A stretch of DNA of 64,000 nt, taken from the NCBI GenBank assembly GCA_964649825.1, contig CAZYQW010000051.1, positions 62,001 to 126,000 on the forward strand, in the 5' to 3' direction. A program made the translations under genes and the position numbers. Numbering within the stretch: position 1 is the first letter of the stretch; each line of letters opens with the position of its first letter. Below are positions 54,257 to 62,395 of the stretch, one piece after another. Under the pieces are notes generated by a model, which worked only from the letters and a program-made list of their open reading frames with translations, had not been told where the DNA came from and ran no database searches. Source of the stretch: CAZYQW01 sp964649825 (GTDB lineage Bacteria > Planctomycetota > B15-G4 > JADJEK01).

Positions 54257-55923
54257 AGTGCGCGGAGTTTCAGGGCAACGTGGTTCACGTCCTTCTGGGG
54301 CAGGCCACCCCCGCGCTCGACGCGGCGTTGCGCGAGCACGCGCGGGTCTGTCGCGCGTGTGCGGACGAAATGGCGCAGATCGGCGGCCTGCTCACGCTCG
54401 TGCGCGAGGCGTCCGCGGCCGAGGCGAGCCACCAGTTCCGGCCGCGGCTCCGCCACCGCGTGGAACGCCAGCTCCGCGTCGAGGAGGAGGAGCTGCTGCG
54501 ATCGGCGGCTTGGAAGGACCGGGCACTCGCACGAGCCGCGTACGTCTCGTACCGGATCCGGACGTCGACCAGCGTGCAGGTCACGCTCGCCGCCGCCGCG
54601 GTGATGATCGCGATCACCGCGTTCACGCTGCTCGGCGAGGGCGACGCGGCGCGGCCTCCCGCGGACGAGTCCGCGCGCCTTCCGAACGTCACGAACGACG
54701 AGGACGACCCGCGAGACCAACGTGCCCGCGTGACCGTCCCCGCGCCGCTCGACGCGCCGAAGCACGAAGTGGCGGAGCTGCAGAAGATGGTCCCGCCCAT
54801 GCCGCGTGACGTCATCGAGCCGCCGCCGTCCACGCTCCCGCCGATCGACGAGCCCGACGAGCCGCTCGAGCCGTTCTCGGTCGAGGTGGCGCAGGCGGTG
54901 CGCGATTCGATCGAGCGGGACAATCAGCTCGTCCGGATGCGGTTCCTGATGCGCGATCGGTTCGACACGCGTGTCCGCGGCACTCCGGTCGATCGAGCCG
55001 TCGTACGCAGCATGAAGTGGATCGCCGATCAGCAGGAGGACGACGGATCGTGGGATCCCGAGCCGTTCGGCGGCGAGCGCGAGGCGCGTGTCGGCGCCAC
55101 GGCCCTCTGCGTGCTCGCGTACCTCGCCAACGCGGAACGAGGGGTGCCGGGTGGGCTCTATCGCCGGCACGTGCAGCGGGGGCTCGACTACCTTCGATCG
55201 CAACGGACGGAGGACGGCACGCTCGGCGCGGTGCGCGGCGACGCGGACGTCGTCGTCTTCAACCATGCGGTCGCGACCCTCGCGTTCGTCGAGAACTGGG
55301 TCCTCACGAAGGGCGAGCAGGACGAGGCGCTGATCGCGGACGCGCTCGAGCGGCTCGAGATCCTCGGCTGGCGGCGGAACTTCCGCGAGCGCCAGAACGC
55401 GGACAACATCACCGCGCCGTGGGTCGCGCTCGCGCTGGAGACCGCGCGGGCCGCGGGCGTGCCGACCGAGGTCCAGCTCGACCGCGTCGCCGAGGACGCG
55501 CAGTCGTTCGTCGCCAAGCTGGTCGACATCGATCCGACCACGGGTCGTGTCCTCCTGCCCAGCGAGCACCTCTGCGCGCTCGCCTGCGCCTCGGCGCTCG
55601 ACTCGCTCTTCGACGAGGTCAACGACTTCGACCGCTACCAGCCGCCGCTCGACCTGCTCCTGACCCACCTCGCGGTCGAGCAGCTCCGTGAACCGACGAA
55701 GATCTTCTTCGCCGCCCTCGACGTCTACCGGCGCGGAGCCCGCGACTGGCAGACGTGGAACGACGAAGCGACGCGCATCCTGCTCTCCTCTCAGGCCGAG
55801 GACGGGTCGTGGAGCGCGGAGTTCGAGTGGGATCCGGTGCAGGCGATGGGCGGGGACTTGTACGAGACGGCGGTCTTTGCGATGACGCTGTCGATTCCGC
55901 AGCGGGTGGGAAGATCGCGGTAA
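54253..55923 (+). CDS. zinc-finger anti-sigma factor fused to a terpenoid-cyclase-like toroid
   Basis: A 556-residue two-part protein. The N-terminus (1-45) is a zinc-binding anti-sigma domain with Cys3, His29 and the C-x-x-C pair RVCRACADE. A helical segment leads to a membrane helix near 115-133 (VTLAAAAVMIAITAFTLLG), and a Pro-rich linker (about 145-215) follows. The extracytoplasmic domain (about 235-550) is an alpha/alpha barrel of the prenyltransferase/squalene-cyclase type, with MKWIADQQEDDGSWDPEPFG and LLSSQAEDGSWSAEFEW, the QDG-S-W repeats. The DXDD catalytic motif of hopene cyclase is not evident, so this is likely a sensor or binding domain. The ECF gene overlaps its start. Confidence 0.85.
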   Translation: MKCAEFQGNVVHVLLGQATPALDAALREHARVCRACADEMAQIGGLLTLVREASAAEASHQFRPRLRHRVERQLRVEEEELLRSAAWKDRALARAAYVSYRIRTSTSVQVTLAAAAVMIAITAFTLLGEGDAARPPADESARLPNVTNDEDDPRDQRARVTVPAPLDAPKHEVAELQKMVPPMPRDVIEPPPSTLPPIDEPDEPLEPFSVEVAQAVRDSIERDNQLVRMRFLMRDRFDTRVRGTPVDRAVVRSMKWIADQQEDDGSWDPEPFGGEREARVGATALCVLAYLANAERGVPGGLYRRHVQRGLDYLRSQRTEDGTLGAVRGDADVVVFNHAVATLAFVENWVLTKGEQDEALIADALERLEILGWRRNFRERQNADNITAPWVALALETARAAGVPTEVQLDRVAEDAQSFVAKLVDIDPTTGRVLLPSEHLCALACASALDSLFDEVNDFDRYQPPLDLLLTHLAVEQLREPTKIFFAALDVYRRGARDWQTWNDEATRILLSSQAEDGSWSAEFEWDPVQAMGGDLYETAVFAMTLSIPQRVGRSR

Positions 55924-55959
55924 CGGCGCGAGACCACGAGGCGCGGCGGCGGGTTCCGA

Positions 55960-56322
55960 TCAGATGAGCCGACCCAGCGGACCGAGGTCGAGGTTCAGCT
56001 CGCCGGGGGGGATGTCGAAGTGCTCGGCGATCTCCTGGACCGTCTCTTCGAGACGCATGAGGGCGAGGCCGAGCGCCTCGATCTGTTCCTGGGTCAGCGT
56101 CTCGTGCTCCATGCGTCGCAGCGCCTGCCGCTCGAGGAGCTGCCGCACGAACTCGATCAAGGTCAGCACGAGCTTGACCACGGAGCGACGGACGTCGTCC
56201 GGATCGGCGTTCCAGCGCGCCTTGCCGAGCGACTGGGCGTGGCGCGAGATCTCCTCACGGATCGCGTCGATTCCGGCTTCATCGATCGACAAGACGTTGG
56301 GGTGGTGGTCGTTCGCGTTCAC
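55960..56322 (-). CDS. gvpK: gas vesicle protein GvpK
   Basis: A 120-residue accessory protein required for gas vesicle formation. The family core RSVVKLVLTLIEFVRQLLER and ALRRMEHETLTQEQIEALGL is intact, ending DIPPGELNLDLGPLGRL. A longer frame to 56361 exists, but the GTG at 56322 overlaps the upstream gene stop (GTGA) and gives the normal family size. It is the last gene of the gas vesicle operon. Confidence 0.9.
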   Translation of the reverse strand: MNANDHHPNVLSIDEAGIDAIREEISRHAQSLGKARWNADPDDVRRSVVKLVLTLIEFVRQLLERQALRRMEHETLTQEQIEALGLALMRLEETVQEIAEHFDIPPGELNLDLGPLGRLI

Positions 56323-57029
56323 GGGGCGAGTCCTCCTCCGGAGAAGGCGTAGGGCGGCCACGGCCCGGTGACCGACAGCGACGACGCGAGATCGCGCTTC
56401 GCCGCGTGGAATCGCGCGAGGTAGTCGTCGCGCAGGGCGGTTCGGACCAGGTGGTAGACGCTCGTCCGGACCGGTCCCGTCTCCGTGTTCTCGAGCCGCT
56501 CCGCGCTCACCACGGCCGACAGGGGCTCGAGCACGGGCGCGAGGGACGCGGGGACGGCCTGCGCGCGCCTCCGGTCGTTCGCGCGCTCATGGAGGTAGCG
56601 AGTCCCCGGCCCGATCGCGGCCGGGGAGGCGGCGCCGCCGACGTCCTCGGGTCGGGGTCGGCTCGAGTCCTGTCCCGCGCCGGCGCGGAAGAGGCGGATC
56701 GTCCACTGCTCGCTTCCCGCGGTTTCCTCGAGGAGTCGACTCAGCCGCGCGGAGGAGCGCTCGACGCACTCGCGGAGCGCGTCGGCGTTCGGAACGATCT
56801 GCCCGAAGCGCATGGGCACGAGCGCCGCGACGCGCGCCGCCAGCGCGCGCACCGTGGCGTCGTGGCGACGCAGCTCCGGGAGGGCGACCGGGGGCGGCGC
56901 CTCGATCGTTCCGACCGCGACGGCGAGGCCGGCGGCGGAAACGATGCGCAGAGGCTCGTTCGCGACGCCGCGGCGCGTGCCGATCGTCGGCCGCTCCGAC
57001 AGCACCGCATAGATGTACAACGCGCTCAC
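56319..57029 (-). CDS. gas vesicle protein GvpF/GvpL (third copy)
   Basis: A 236-residue member of the GvpF/L family. The N-terminal strand ALYIYAVLSERPTIG, the central RALAARVAALVPMRFGQIV ('P-x-RFG' signature), and the closing SVTGPWPPYAFSGGGL are diagnostic. GvpF/L are minor structural or nucleation factors needed for assembly. The GTG start overlaps the preceding gvpA-like gene's stop; the longer upstream frame lacks family similarity. Confidence 0.88.
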   Translation of the reverse strand: MSALYIYAVLSERPTIGTRRGVANEPLRIVSAAGLAVAVGTIEAPPPVALPELRRHDATVRALAARVAALVPMRFGQIVPNADALRECVERSSARLSRLLEETAGSEQWTIRLFRAGAGQDSSRPRPEDVGGAASPAAIGPGTRYLHERANDRRRAQAVPASLAPVLEPLSAVVSAERLENTETGPVRTSVYHLVRTALRDDYLARFHAAKRDLASSLSVTGPWPPYAFSGGGLAP

Positions 57030-57250
57030 GTGTCCGCCCCGTCGTCCTCGCTCCGGAACAGCCGATCGGTCGCGCTGACCAGCAGCGAGAGCTCCACGTG
57101 GACCAGGTCGACGTTCGCCAGCCCGAGGACCAGCTGGCCGGTCAACACGCACCCCTTGTCCAACAGGTGATCGACGATATCCAGGAGGGAGGTATCCGGA
57201 GGATCGGAGAGCCCGAGGGACGTCGTAAGGTCGAACGTTCGTTCGGTCAC
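57026..57250 (-). CDS. small GvpA-family protein (GvpJ/M/S type)
   Basis: A 74-residue member of the gas vesicle structural family. The core LLDIVDHLLDKGCVLTGQLV and ANVDLVHVELSLLVSATDRL aligns with the GvpA helix-strand-strand-helix fold but departs from the major shell sequence (it lacks the IEARVV-type strand). It is therefore more like the minor homologues GvpJ, GvpM or GvpS used in nucleation of the tips. The GTG start gives the right length and overlaps the previous gene (GTGA). Confidence 0.85.
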   Translation of the reverse strand: MTERTFDLTTSLGLSDPPDTSLLDIVDHLLDKGCVLTGQLVLGLANVDLVHVELSLLVSATDRLFRSEDDGADT

Positions 57251-58047
57251 GAGACCTCCGTGATGAAGTGGTAGGCGGGCCACGGACCGGACAGCACGAC
57301 GTCCAGTCCGACCGCGGCGAGGGCCGTTCCGTGGCTTCGAACGGCGCTGCAAAACGCGTCTCCGGCCTCTTCGGGCACGAGGAACGCTGCGTCCGCCACG
57401 AGGCGGCCGACCGGCTCGCCCGGAACCGGCTCGCGACGCCGAACGTCGACCGCGTGCGTGGACAGGGACGCGATGAACGCCTGCGCCTTCTCGCGCGCGT
57501 CGGATCCGGCGCGTCGTGCCGCGTCGCGTTCCTGCCTCTTGCGCTCGAGGAACGCGGTGCCGGGGGCGCCCCGGTCCTGCGGTTCCACCGGCTCCGCCGA
57601 GGAACCTCGTGCGTGCGACGCCGGCGGCGTCTTGGTCGGATCGTGGAGCACCCGCACGCCCCATTCGCGGCGACCCGCGATCGCATGCAACGCTCGATCG
57701 ATGGCCGTCCGTCGCCGACGAACGTCGGCGACGGCGCGCGCATCCGACGAGAAGAGCGTGAACAGCTTCATGGGCACGACGGTCCCGACGTCCAGAAACG
57801 ACTCCACCACGCGTTCGTGCTCCATCGCGCGACGCGACACCCAATCGACGTCGCGCAAACCACGCTCGATTCCCTCGGCGCTATAGCGAGCGAGCGGCGC
57901 GTCGGCCACCACCAGCCACCGGTCGGGCCCGGCGGCGAGGACGCGCAACCGCCCGGCCGACTCGATCCCCTCGGGTGCATCGGCGAGCGGCGGGGGGCCG
58001 TCGCGAGCGACGAGGCAATAGACGTAGGTCGCGGTGTCGGCGGTCAT
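57247..58047 (-). CDS. gas vesicle protein GvpF/GvpL (second copy)
   Basis: A 266-residue GvpF/L member: TATYVYCLVARDGPPPLADA at the N-terminus, RRAMEHERVVESFLDVGTVV followed by PMKLFTLFSSD (equivalent to the P-x-RFG turn, here PMKLFT), and the terminal VVLSGPWPAYHFITE. The middle of the second half is an Arg/Glu-rich helix. It overlaps the small GvpA-like gene downstream, and a 48-nt spacer separates it from gvpG upstream. Confidence 0.88.
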   Translation of the reverse strand: MTADTATYVYCLVARDGPPPLADAPEGIESAGRLRVLAAGPDRWLVVADAPLARYSAEGIERGLRDVDWVSRRAMEHERVVESFLDVGTVVPMKLFTLFSSDARAVADVRRRRTAIDRALHAIAGRREWGVRVLHDPTKTPPASHARGSSAEPVEPQDRGAPGTAFLERKRQERDAARRAGSDAREKAQAFIASLSTHAVDVRRREPVPGEPVGRLVADAAFLVPEEAGDAFCSAVRSHGTALAAVGLDVVLSGPWPAYHFITEVS

Positions 58048-58095
58048 CGAGACGCACCGTGACGCGGTGGTGGGGCGGCGACGAACTGGACCGCG

Positions 58096-58383
58096 CTATC
58101 GCTCGCCGAGGTCGGCATCGATGGAGACCTCGACGTTGCGGATGTCGAGGGCCTCCCGCGACTCGACCTCCTCCTCTCGAATCTGCCGCAATCGGGCCAG
58201 CACGTCGCGTTCGACGGCGGCGAACTCGTCCTCGCTGATCTCGCCGAGCTCGAGCTGCATCTGCGCGGCCAGCAGATCCTCGCGGAGGCGATCCGAGTCG
58301 TTCAGCTCCTGGTCGGCGACGCTCGCGAGCGTGTTCAACACGAAGCGCACCCCTCCGGCCAACAGGCGGTCGATCAGGATCAT
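58096..58383 (-). CDS. gvpG: gas vesicle protein GvpG
   Basis: A 95-residue helical protein: MILIDRLLAGGVRFVLNTLA then an acidic coiled coil with AAQMQLELGEISEDEFAAVE, as in GvpG, an accessory factor that often lies beside GvpF/L. The ATG at 58383 overlaps the upstream GvpF/L stop (ATGA). Confidence 0.85.
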   Translation of the reverse strand: MILIDRLLAGGVRFVLNTLASVADQELNDSDRLREDLLAAQMQLELGEISEDEFAAVERDVLARLRQIREEEVESREALDIRNVEVSIDADLGER

Positions 58384-59471
58384 TCCGACTCCCTCGCACG
58401 CTCGAGCTTGAGACGGATGTTGACGAAGTTGTACGGAGGCCACGGACCCGTGTACTTGAACGTGAGCTGAGGATGGCGCGCGCCGATCGCCTTCACCTTC
58501 GCGTCGAAGTCCGCTTCCTGGTCGCGGGACACGAGGAAGGCCGCGTTCATGATCATGCGGTCCCCGATCGGCTTGTTGCTGCGGGACGCCACGGCGACGG
58601 GGCGGAGCGTCTCGAAGATCTCGCGCACGTAGTACTCCGAACGCTCCTGAAGGAGCGAATCGACGAGCCGGCCGTACTGCATCCGGGCGAAGTAGGTCGA
58701 GCCCCGCTGCTTGAGGATCTCCTCGCGAAGCCGGCGCAGGCTCTCGTCCTCCTTCTCCACGACGCGGATGATCTCGTCGGGATTCCAGAGCACCTTCAAC
58801 CCGAACTCGAGCTTGTTCTCCATCTTCTGGAGCACGTCGCGAAACGATCCGTAGGCCGATCGAAGGAGCTCCACGATGTCGTCGCCCGTCTTGAACACCG
58901 TGCCGAAGGACATCGGGATCGCGGTGTGGTGATGCATCACGGTCTCGTTGACGCGCTCGTGGGCGAGGACGTTCTCGCGAGTCGGGTCGTACACCTCGAT
59001 CGGCGTGTCGGACACCACCGCGGCGATGTCCTCGAAGGAGACGGTGTGCACCTCGGTCGGGTCGGCGCCGATGCCGATTCGGCCGAACGACGCCGGCTCC
59101 TTGCTCTGGATGATGCAGTAGACGTATTTGCCGCTTTCTCCGGGGCGCGGCCGGAGCGAGTCGCCCGTTCGCAACCGTCGCGCCGGCGCCGCGGTCAAGT
59201 TCTCGGCCGGGCCGTGCTCCGTCTCGGTCGCCGAGGACGGGCGGCGGGCCCGAGCCGGCGACGAGGTCCGTGCCGCCGGCGCGGATCGTTTCGCGCTGGA
59301 AGCCCGCTTCACGTCCTTCACGTCCTTCGCGGCCGGCTCCTCGGGGGCTTTCCGGTCCGATCGACGCGGCGTCGGACGCGCGCTTCCGTCGCCCGCGGAC
59401 TTTCCGCGCCCGGACCCCTTGCCGCTCTTGGACCCAGACGGCGCGGGCCGTTTGCGGGGGCTGCTAGCCAT
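58380..59471 (-). CDS. gas vesicle protein GvpF/GvpL with a basic low-complexity N-terminus
   Basis: A 363-residue protein. Residues 1 to about 110 are Lys/Arg/Ser/Ala/Pro-rich and disordered-looking (SGSKSGKGSGRGKSAGDG). From about 112 the GvpF/L domain is complete: KYVYCIIQSKEPASFGRIGI, HHHTAIPMSFGTVFKTGDDI, and the end FKYTGPWPPYNFVNIRLKLE. The basic extension is unlike other GvpF/L members. It overlaps the response-regulator gene by 8 nt upstream and gvpG downstream. Confidence 0.88.
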   Translation of the reverse strand: MASSPRKRPAPSGSKSGKGSGRGKSAGDGSARPTPRRSDRKAPEEPAAKDVKDVKRASSAKRSAPAARTSSPARARRPSSATETEHGPAENLTAAPARRLRTGDSLRPRPGESGKYVYCIIQSKEPASFGRIGIGADPTEVHTVSFEDIAAVVSDTPIEVYDPTRENVLAHERVNETVMHHHTAIPMSFGTVFKTGDDIVELLRSAYGSFRDVLQKMENKLEFGLKVLWNPDEIIRVVEKEDESLRRLREEILKQRGSTYFARMQYGRLVDSLLQERSEYYVREIFETLRPVAVASRSNKPIGDRMIMNAAFLVSRDQEADFDAKVKAIGARHPQLTFKYTGPWPPYNFVNIRLKLERARESE

Positions 59472-59880
59472 CGCCTCTCCTCCGTGCGATTGATGGTATC
59501 TCGGGCATGATCCGTCGAACGCCGTCCGCCAGCTCCGCCGGCGGACACGGTTTCGTCAGCACGATCTCGCAACCGGCCTCGAGCGCGCGGGCAAGACGTT
59601 CGGTCTCGGCGTGCGCGGTGTACCCGAGGATCCGGATCCACCGGGTCACGGGATCCGACTTCAATCGACGGGCCACCTCCCAGCCGTCGATGCCCGGCAA
59701 CGCGAGATCCAGGACGATGAGGTCGGGGAGGTGCCGGCGCGCCCGTTCGAGGGCGTCGTGCCCGTTGCTCGCCTCGACCGTGCGAAAGCCGAGCATGTCG
59801 AGGACGCAACACGTGATGTCCCGGCCGTCGGGAAAGTCATCCACGACTAACGCGAGGGGGTGGCTGCCGACGTCGTTCAT
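59464..59880 (-). CDS. stand-alone receiver-domain protein inside the gas vesicle operon
   Basis: A 138-residue single receiver. The acidic pair is D14-D15 in VVDDFPDGRD, phospho-acceptor Asp58 lies in IVLDLALPGIDGWE, the switch Thr is in LGYTAHAE and the lysine is in VLTKPCPP. There is no output domain. The start overlaps the kinase stop (ATGA) and the end overlaps a GvpF/L gene. The likely partner is the adjacent kinase; it may act by protein-protein contact on gas vesicle assembly or on a distant regulator (inference). Confidence 0.88.
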   Translation of the reverse strand: MNDVGSHPLALVVDDFPDGRDITCCVLDMLGFRTVEASNGHDALERARRHLPDLIVLDLALPGIDGWEVARRLKSDPVTRWIRILGYTAHAETERLARALEAGCEIVLTKPCPPAELADGVRRIMPEIPSIARRRGDG

Positions 59881-62018
59881 CGGCGTTCACGCGGGAAGGT
59901 CAAGGTGAAGGTCGAACCGGAACCGAGGCTGCTGGCCAGCGTGATGGTCCCCCCCACGAGGGTCGCGAGGCGGCGGGAGATCGCCAGGCCCAATCCGGTG
60001 CCGCCGTACTGTCGCGAGCTGGAATCGTCGAGCTGCCGAAACTCCTCGAAGATCTGCTCCTGCTGATCGGCCGGGATTCCGATGCCCGTGTCCGCCACGG
60101 TGACCTCCAACGTGTCGTGGATCCGGTCATGGGCGCAGTGGATTCGAATCAATCCCTCCGGCGTGAACTTGATCGCGTTCGAGAGGAGGTTGAGCACGAT
60201 CTGCTTGACCTTCTGGCGGTCGCTCGTGGCGGGCGGCAGGGAGGTGAGCCCGTCGCAGGTGACGGTCAGCCGCGAGCGGCTGACCAGCGGCTCGAGCTCC
60301 CTCGTCACCTCGCTCACGAGCTCCGGGAGCTCGAACGCCTGCGTGTACACGGGCATCCGGCCGGACTCGATCCGCGTGATGTCGAGCAGGTCGTTGATCA
60401 ACGACACGAGATGGCGCGCGTTGGCGTCCACGCGCTCGATCTTCTCGACCTGCCTCTTTTCGAGGTGGCCGAGGACGCCCTGGAGGAAGAGGTTGGTGTA
60501 GCCGATGATCGCGTTGAGGGGAGTGCGCAGCTCGTGCGACATGTTGGCGAGGAACTGCGACTTGGCCTGGGACGCCTGCTCCAGCGCGATCGCCTGGCTG
60601 CGCAGCAGCTCGTTCTGCTGGCTCAGCTCGGTCGTGGCCTCGCGGATCTTCTCGCGCAGCTCGTCCGAGTGGCGCTTGACCTGCTCGTACAGCCGCGCCT
60701 TCTCGAGCGCTTCGCTGCGGTCGTGCAGGATCGTGACGACGCCGGCCATCTCGCCCTTGGAGATGACGCGTCCCGCGATCGCCTCCACCGGAAGCGGCTG
60801 GCCGGTGGAGGGGTCGGAGAGCTCGAGCTGCTCTCGCCAGCGCAGCGTCTGCGTCGTGTAGAGGTTCGAGATGAACGACGAGAACAGCACGTCGTTCGCC
60901 TGCACCAGCCGTTGCGCGTCGCCGTTCGCCCAGAGCAGTCGTTCGGCCGGCGGGTTCATCAACACGAGGTTGCCCTCGGGATCCGTGACCAGCACCGGAT
61001 CGGCGACCGAGTTGATGATCAAGTCGAGGCGGTCGCGCTCCGCACGCACCTCGGCCTCGGCCACCCGCAGCTTGCGGTAGTTCTCCTGGATCTCCTCGGT
61101 CGCCGCCCGGAGGTCCCCGACGTCCCGTAGCACGCTCACGATGCCGCCCACGTTCTGTTGCGAATCCTGGATCGTCGTGCTGAGGACCTCGAACAGCAGG
61201 TCCTGGCCCTCGCTCGGGTCGACGAGGAGCAGCTCGCGGCGGACGGGACCGCCGTGCTCGGTCGCCGTGAACAGCGAGGCGGAGAAGAGCATGTTGTTGA
61301 GAGCCACCGCGCGCCTTCGCCCCTCGCTGCTCTCCTCTCCGATCGTGAGGAGGGTCTCGGCGTGGAGGTTCGCGAACAGCATCCGACCCTCGGCGTCGGT
61401 CAGGATGATCGGATCGGTGACGGCGTTGATCACGCTGCTCAGGAGCTGCTTCTCCCGCAGGGCGCGTCGCTCCGCCTGGCGGGCGTCGCCGTAGCAGCGG
61501 CTCAGCAGGCGCATCCCGAGGAGGTTCGCGGCCCAGCGCACCTCCTCGCCAGTGGGCCCCTCGATTCCCGCGAGGAGCAGGAGGCCGAGCGCGGTTCCAT
61601 CCCTCGCCTCGGGATGATTCAGCGGAACGGCATGGAACGCGACCGTTCCGAGCGGAGTGTCCGGAAACGATTCCCACGAGCGACGGCCGGGCGTGAAGAG
61701 GACCGGTTCCCGTCCGGAGAGGGCGAGCACGAGCGGGTCGTCCCGCACGTCCAGGTCACGCGAGAAGGACTCGACTCGGACGTGGGAAACCCCGTCTCCG
61801 ACGAGACCGATGAGTGATCCCTCTTGGAAGTCGACCACCGCGCAGAGGCTCACCTCGACGTCGGCGTGGCTGCCGAGCCAACGGAGCACGTTGTGGGCGC
61901 ACCCGACGATGTCGCTCTCGGACATCAGCGAGTTCACCAACGACAACCGCGCCTCGGCCGTGACCGAGTGCCGACGCAGGTGGTGGCCGTGCCGGACCGA
62001 GCTCCTCTGGCGGGACAT
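59877..62018 (-). CDS. soluble multi-PAS sensor histidine kinase in the gas vesicle operon
   Basis: A 713-residue cytoplasmic kinase. A GAF-like N-terminal region (about 20-170) is followed by a first PAS (about 190-290, VINAVTDPIILTDAEGRMLF) and a second PAS (about 330-450, IINSVADPVLVTDPEGNLVL). A coiled coil precedes HisKA with His495 in ANMSHELRTPLNAIIGY. The HATPase domain has N-box QIVLNLLSNAIKFTPEG and G-boxes DTGIGIPAD and GGTGLGLAISRRL. No membrane segment is present, so an intracellular cue is sensed. It lies 12 nt after the gvpA-like gene and is translationally coupled to the receiver gene. Confidence 0.9.
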   Translation of the reverse strand: MSRQRSSVRHGHHLRRHSVTAEARLSLVNSLMSESDIVGCAHNVLRWLGSHADVEVSLCAVVDFQEGSLIGLVGDGVSHVRVESFSRDLDVRDDPLVLALSGREPVLFTPGRRSWESFPDTPLGTVAFHAVPLNHPEARDGTALGLLLLAGIEGPTGEEVRWAANLLGMRLLSRCYGDARQAERRALREKQLLSSVINAVTDPIILTDAEGRMLFANLHAETLLTIGEESSEGRRRAVALNNMLFSASLFTATEHGGPVRRELLLVDPSEGQDLLFEVLSTTIQDSQQNVGGIVSVLRDVGDLRAATEEIQENYRKLRVAEAEVRAERDRLDLIINSVADPVLVTDPEGNLVLMNPPAERLLWANGDAQRLVQANDVLFSSFISNLYTTQTLRWREQLELSDPSTGQPLPVEAIAGRVISKGEMAGVVTILHDRSEALEKARLYEQVKRHSDELREKIREATTELSQQNELLRSQAIALEQASQAKSQFLANMSHELRTPLNAIIGYTNLFLQGVLGHLEKRQVEKIERVDANARHLVSLINDLLDITRIESGRMPVYTQAFELPELVSEVTRELEPLVSRSRLTVTCDGLTSLPPATSDRQKVKQIVLNLLSNAIKFTPEGLIRIHCAHDRIHDTLEVTVADTGIGIPADQQEQIFEEFRQLDDSSSRQYGGTGLGLAISRRLATLVGGTITLASSLGSGSTFTLTFPRERR

Positions 62019-62030
62019 CCGCGGCTCCCC

Positions 62031-62372
62031 TCAGTTCCGAGGGGTCCTTGTGCTCCGTTTGCGAGTCGATGTGGACTCGGTCGCGCTCGCCACGACTTCG
62101 AGCTGGGCCCGGAGCTGGGCGTTCTCTGCGAGGAGGTCTCCGTGGGTTCGGGCCTCGAGCGCGGGTCGCGAGACCGGCGCGATCTGACCGACCGCCTCGG
62201 AGAACTTGATGTATGTGTCGATCGATGCCACGACGACACGCGCCTCGACCGTCAGGAGATCGATTCCCACCAGAGAAACTCTCACCCATGCATCGATGAC
62301 GATCCCCTTGTCGAGGACTCGGTCGAGGACGTCGATGAGGCTGGTTCCGCCTGAGGCTCTTTCGACGGGCAT
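62031..62372 (-). CDS. gvpA: gas vesicle shell protein GvpA-like with a C-terminal extension
   Basis: A 113-residue protein. Residues about 10-60 match the major shell protein closely: SLIDVLDRVLDKGIVIDAWV, RVSLVGIDLLTVEARVVVAS, then IDTYIKFSEAVG. Normal GvpA ends near residue 70; here about 45 more residues follow with a short coiled coil (LLAENAQLRAQLEVV) and a Ser/Thr/Arg-rich tail. It might be GvpA or a GvpJ-type paralogue, but the shell core is nearer GvpA. It lies 23 nt after the gvpJ-like gene. Confidence 0.85.
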   Translation of the reverse strand: MPVERASGGTSLIDVLDRVLDKGIVIDAWVRVSLVGIDLLTVEARVVVASIDTYIKFSEAVGQIAPVSRPALEARTHGDLLAENAQLRAQLEVVASATESTSTRKRSTRTPRN

Positions 62373-62395
62373 CCGGTGCTCCTATCGTTGACTCG

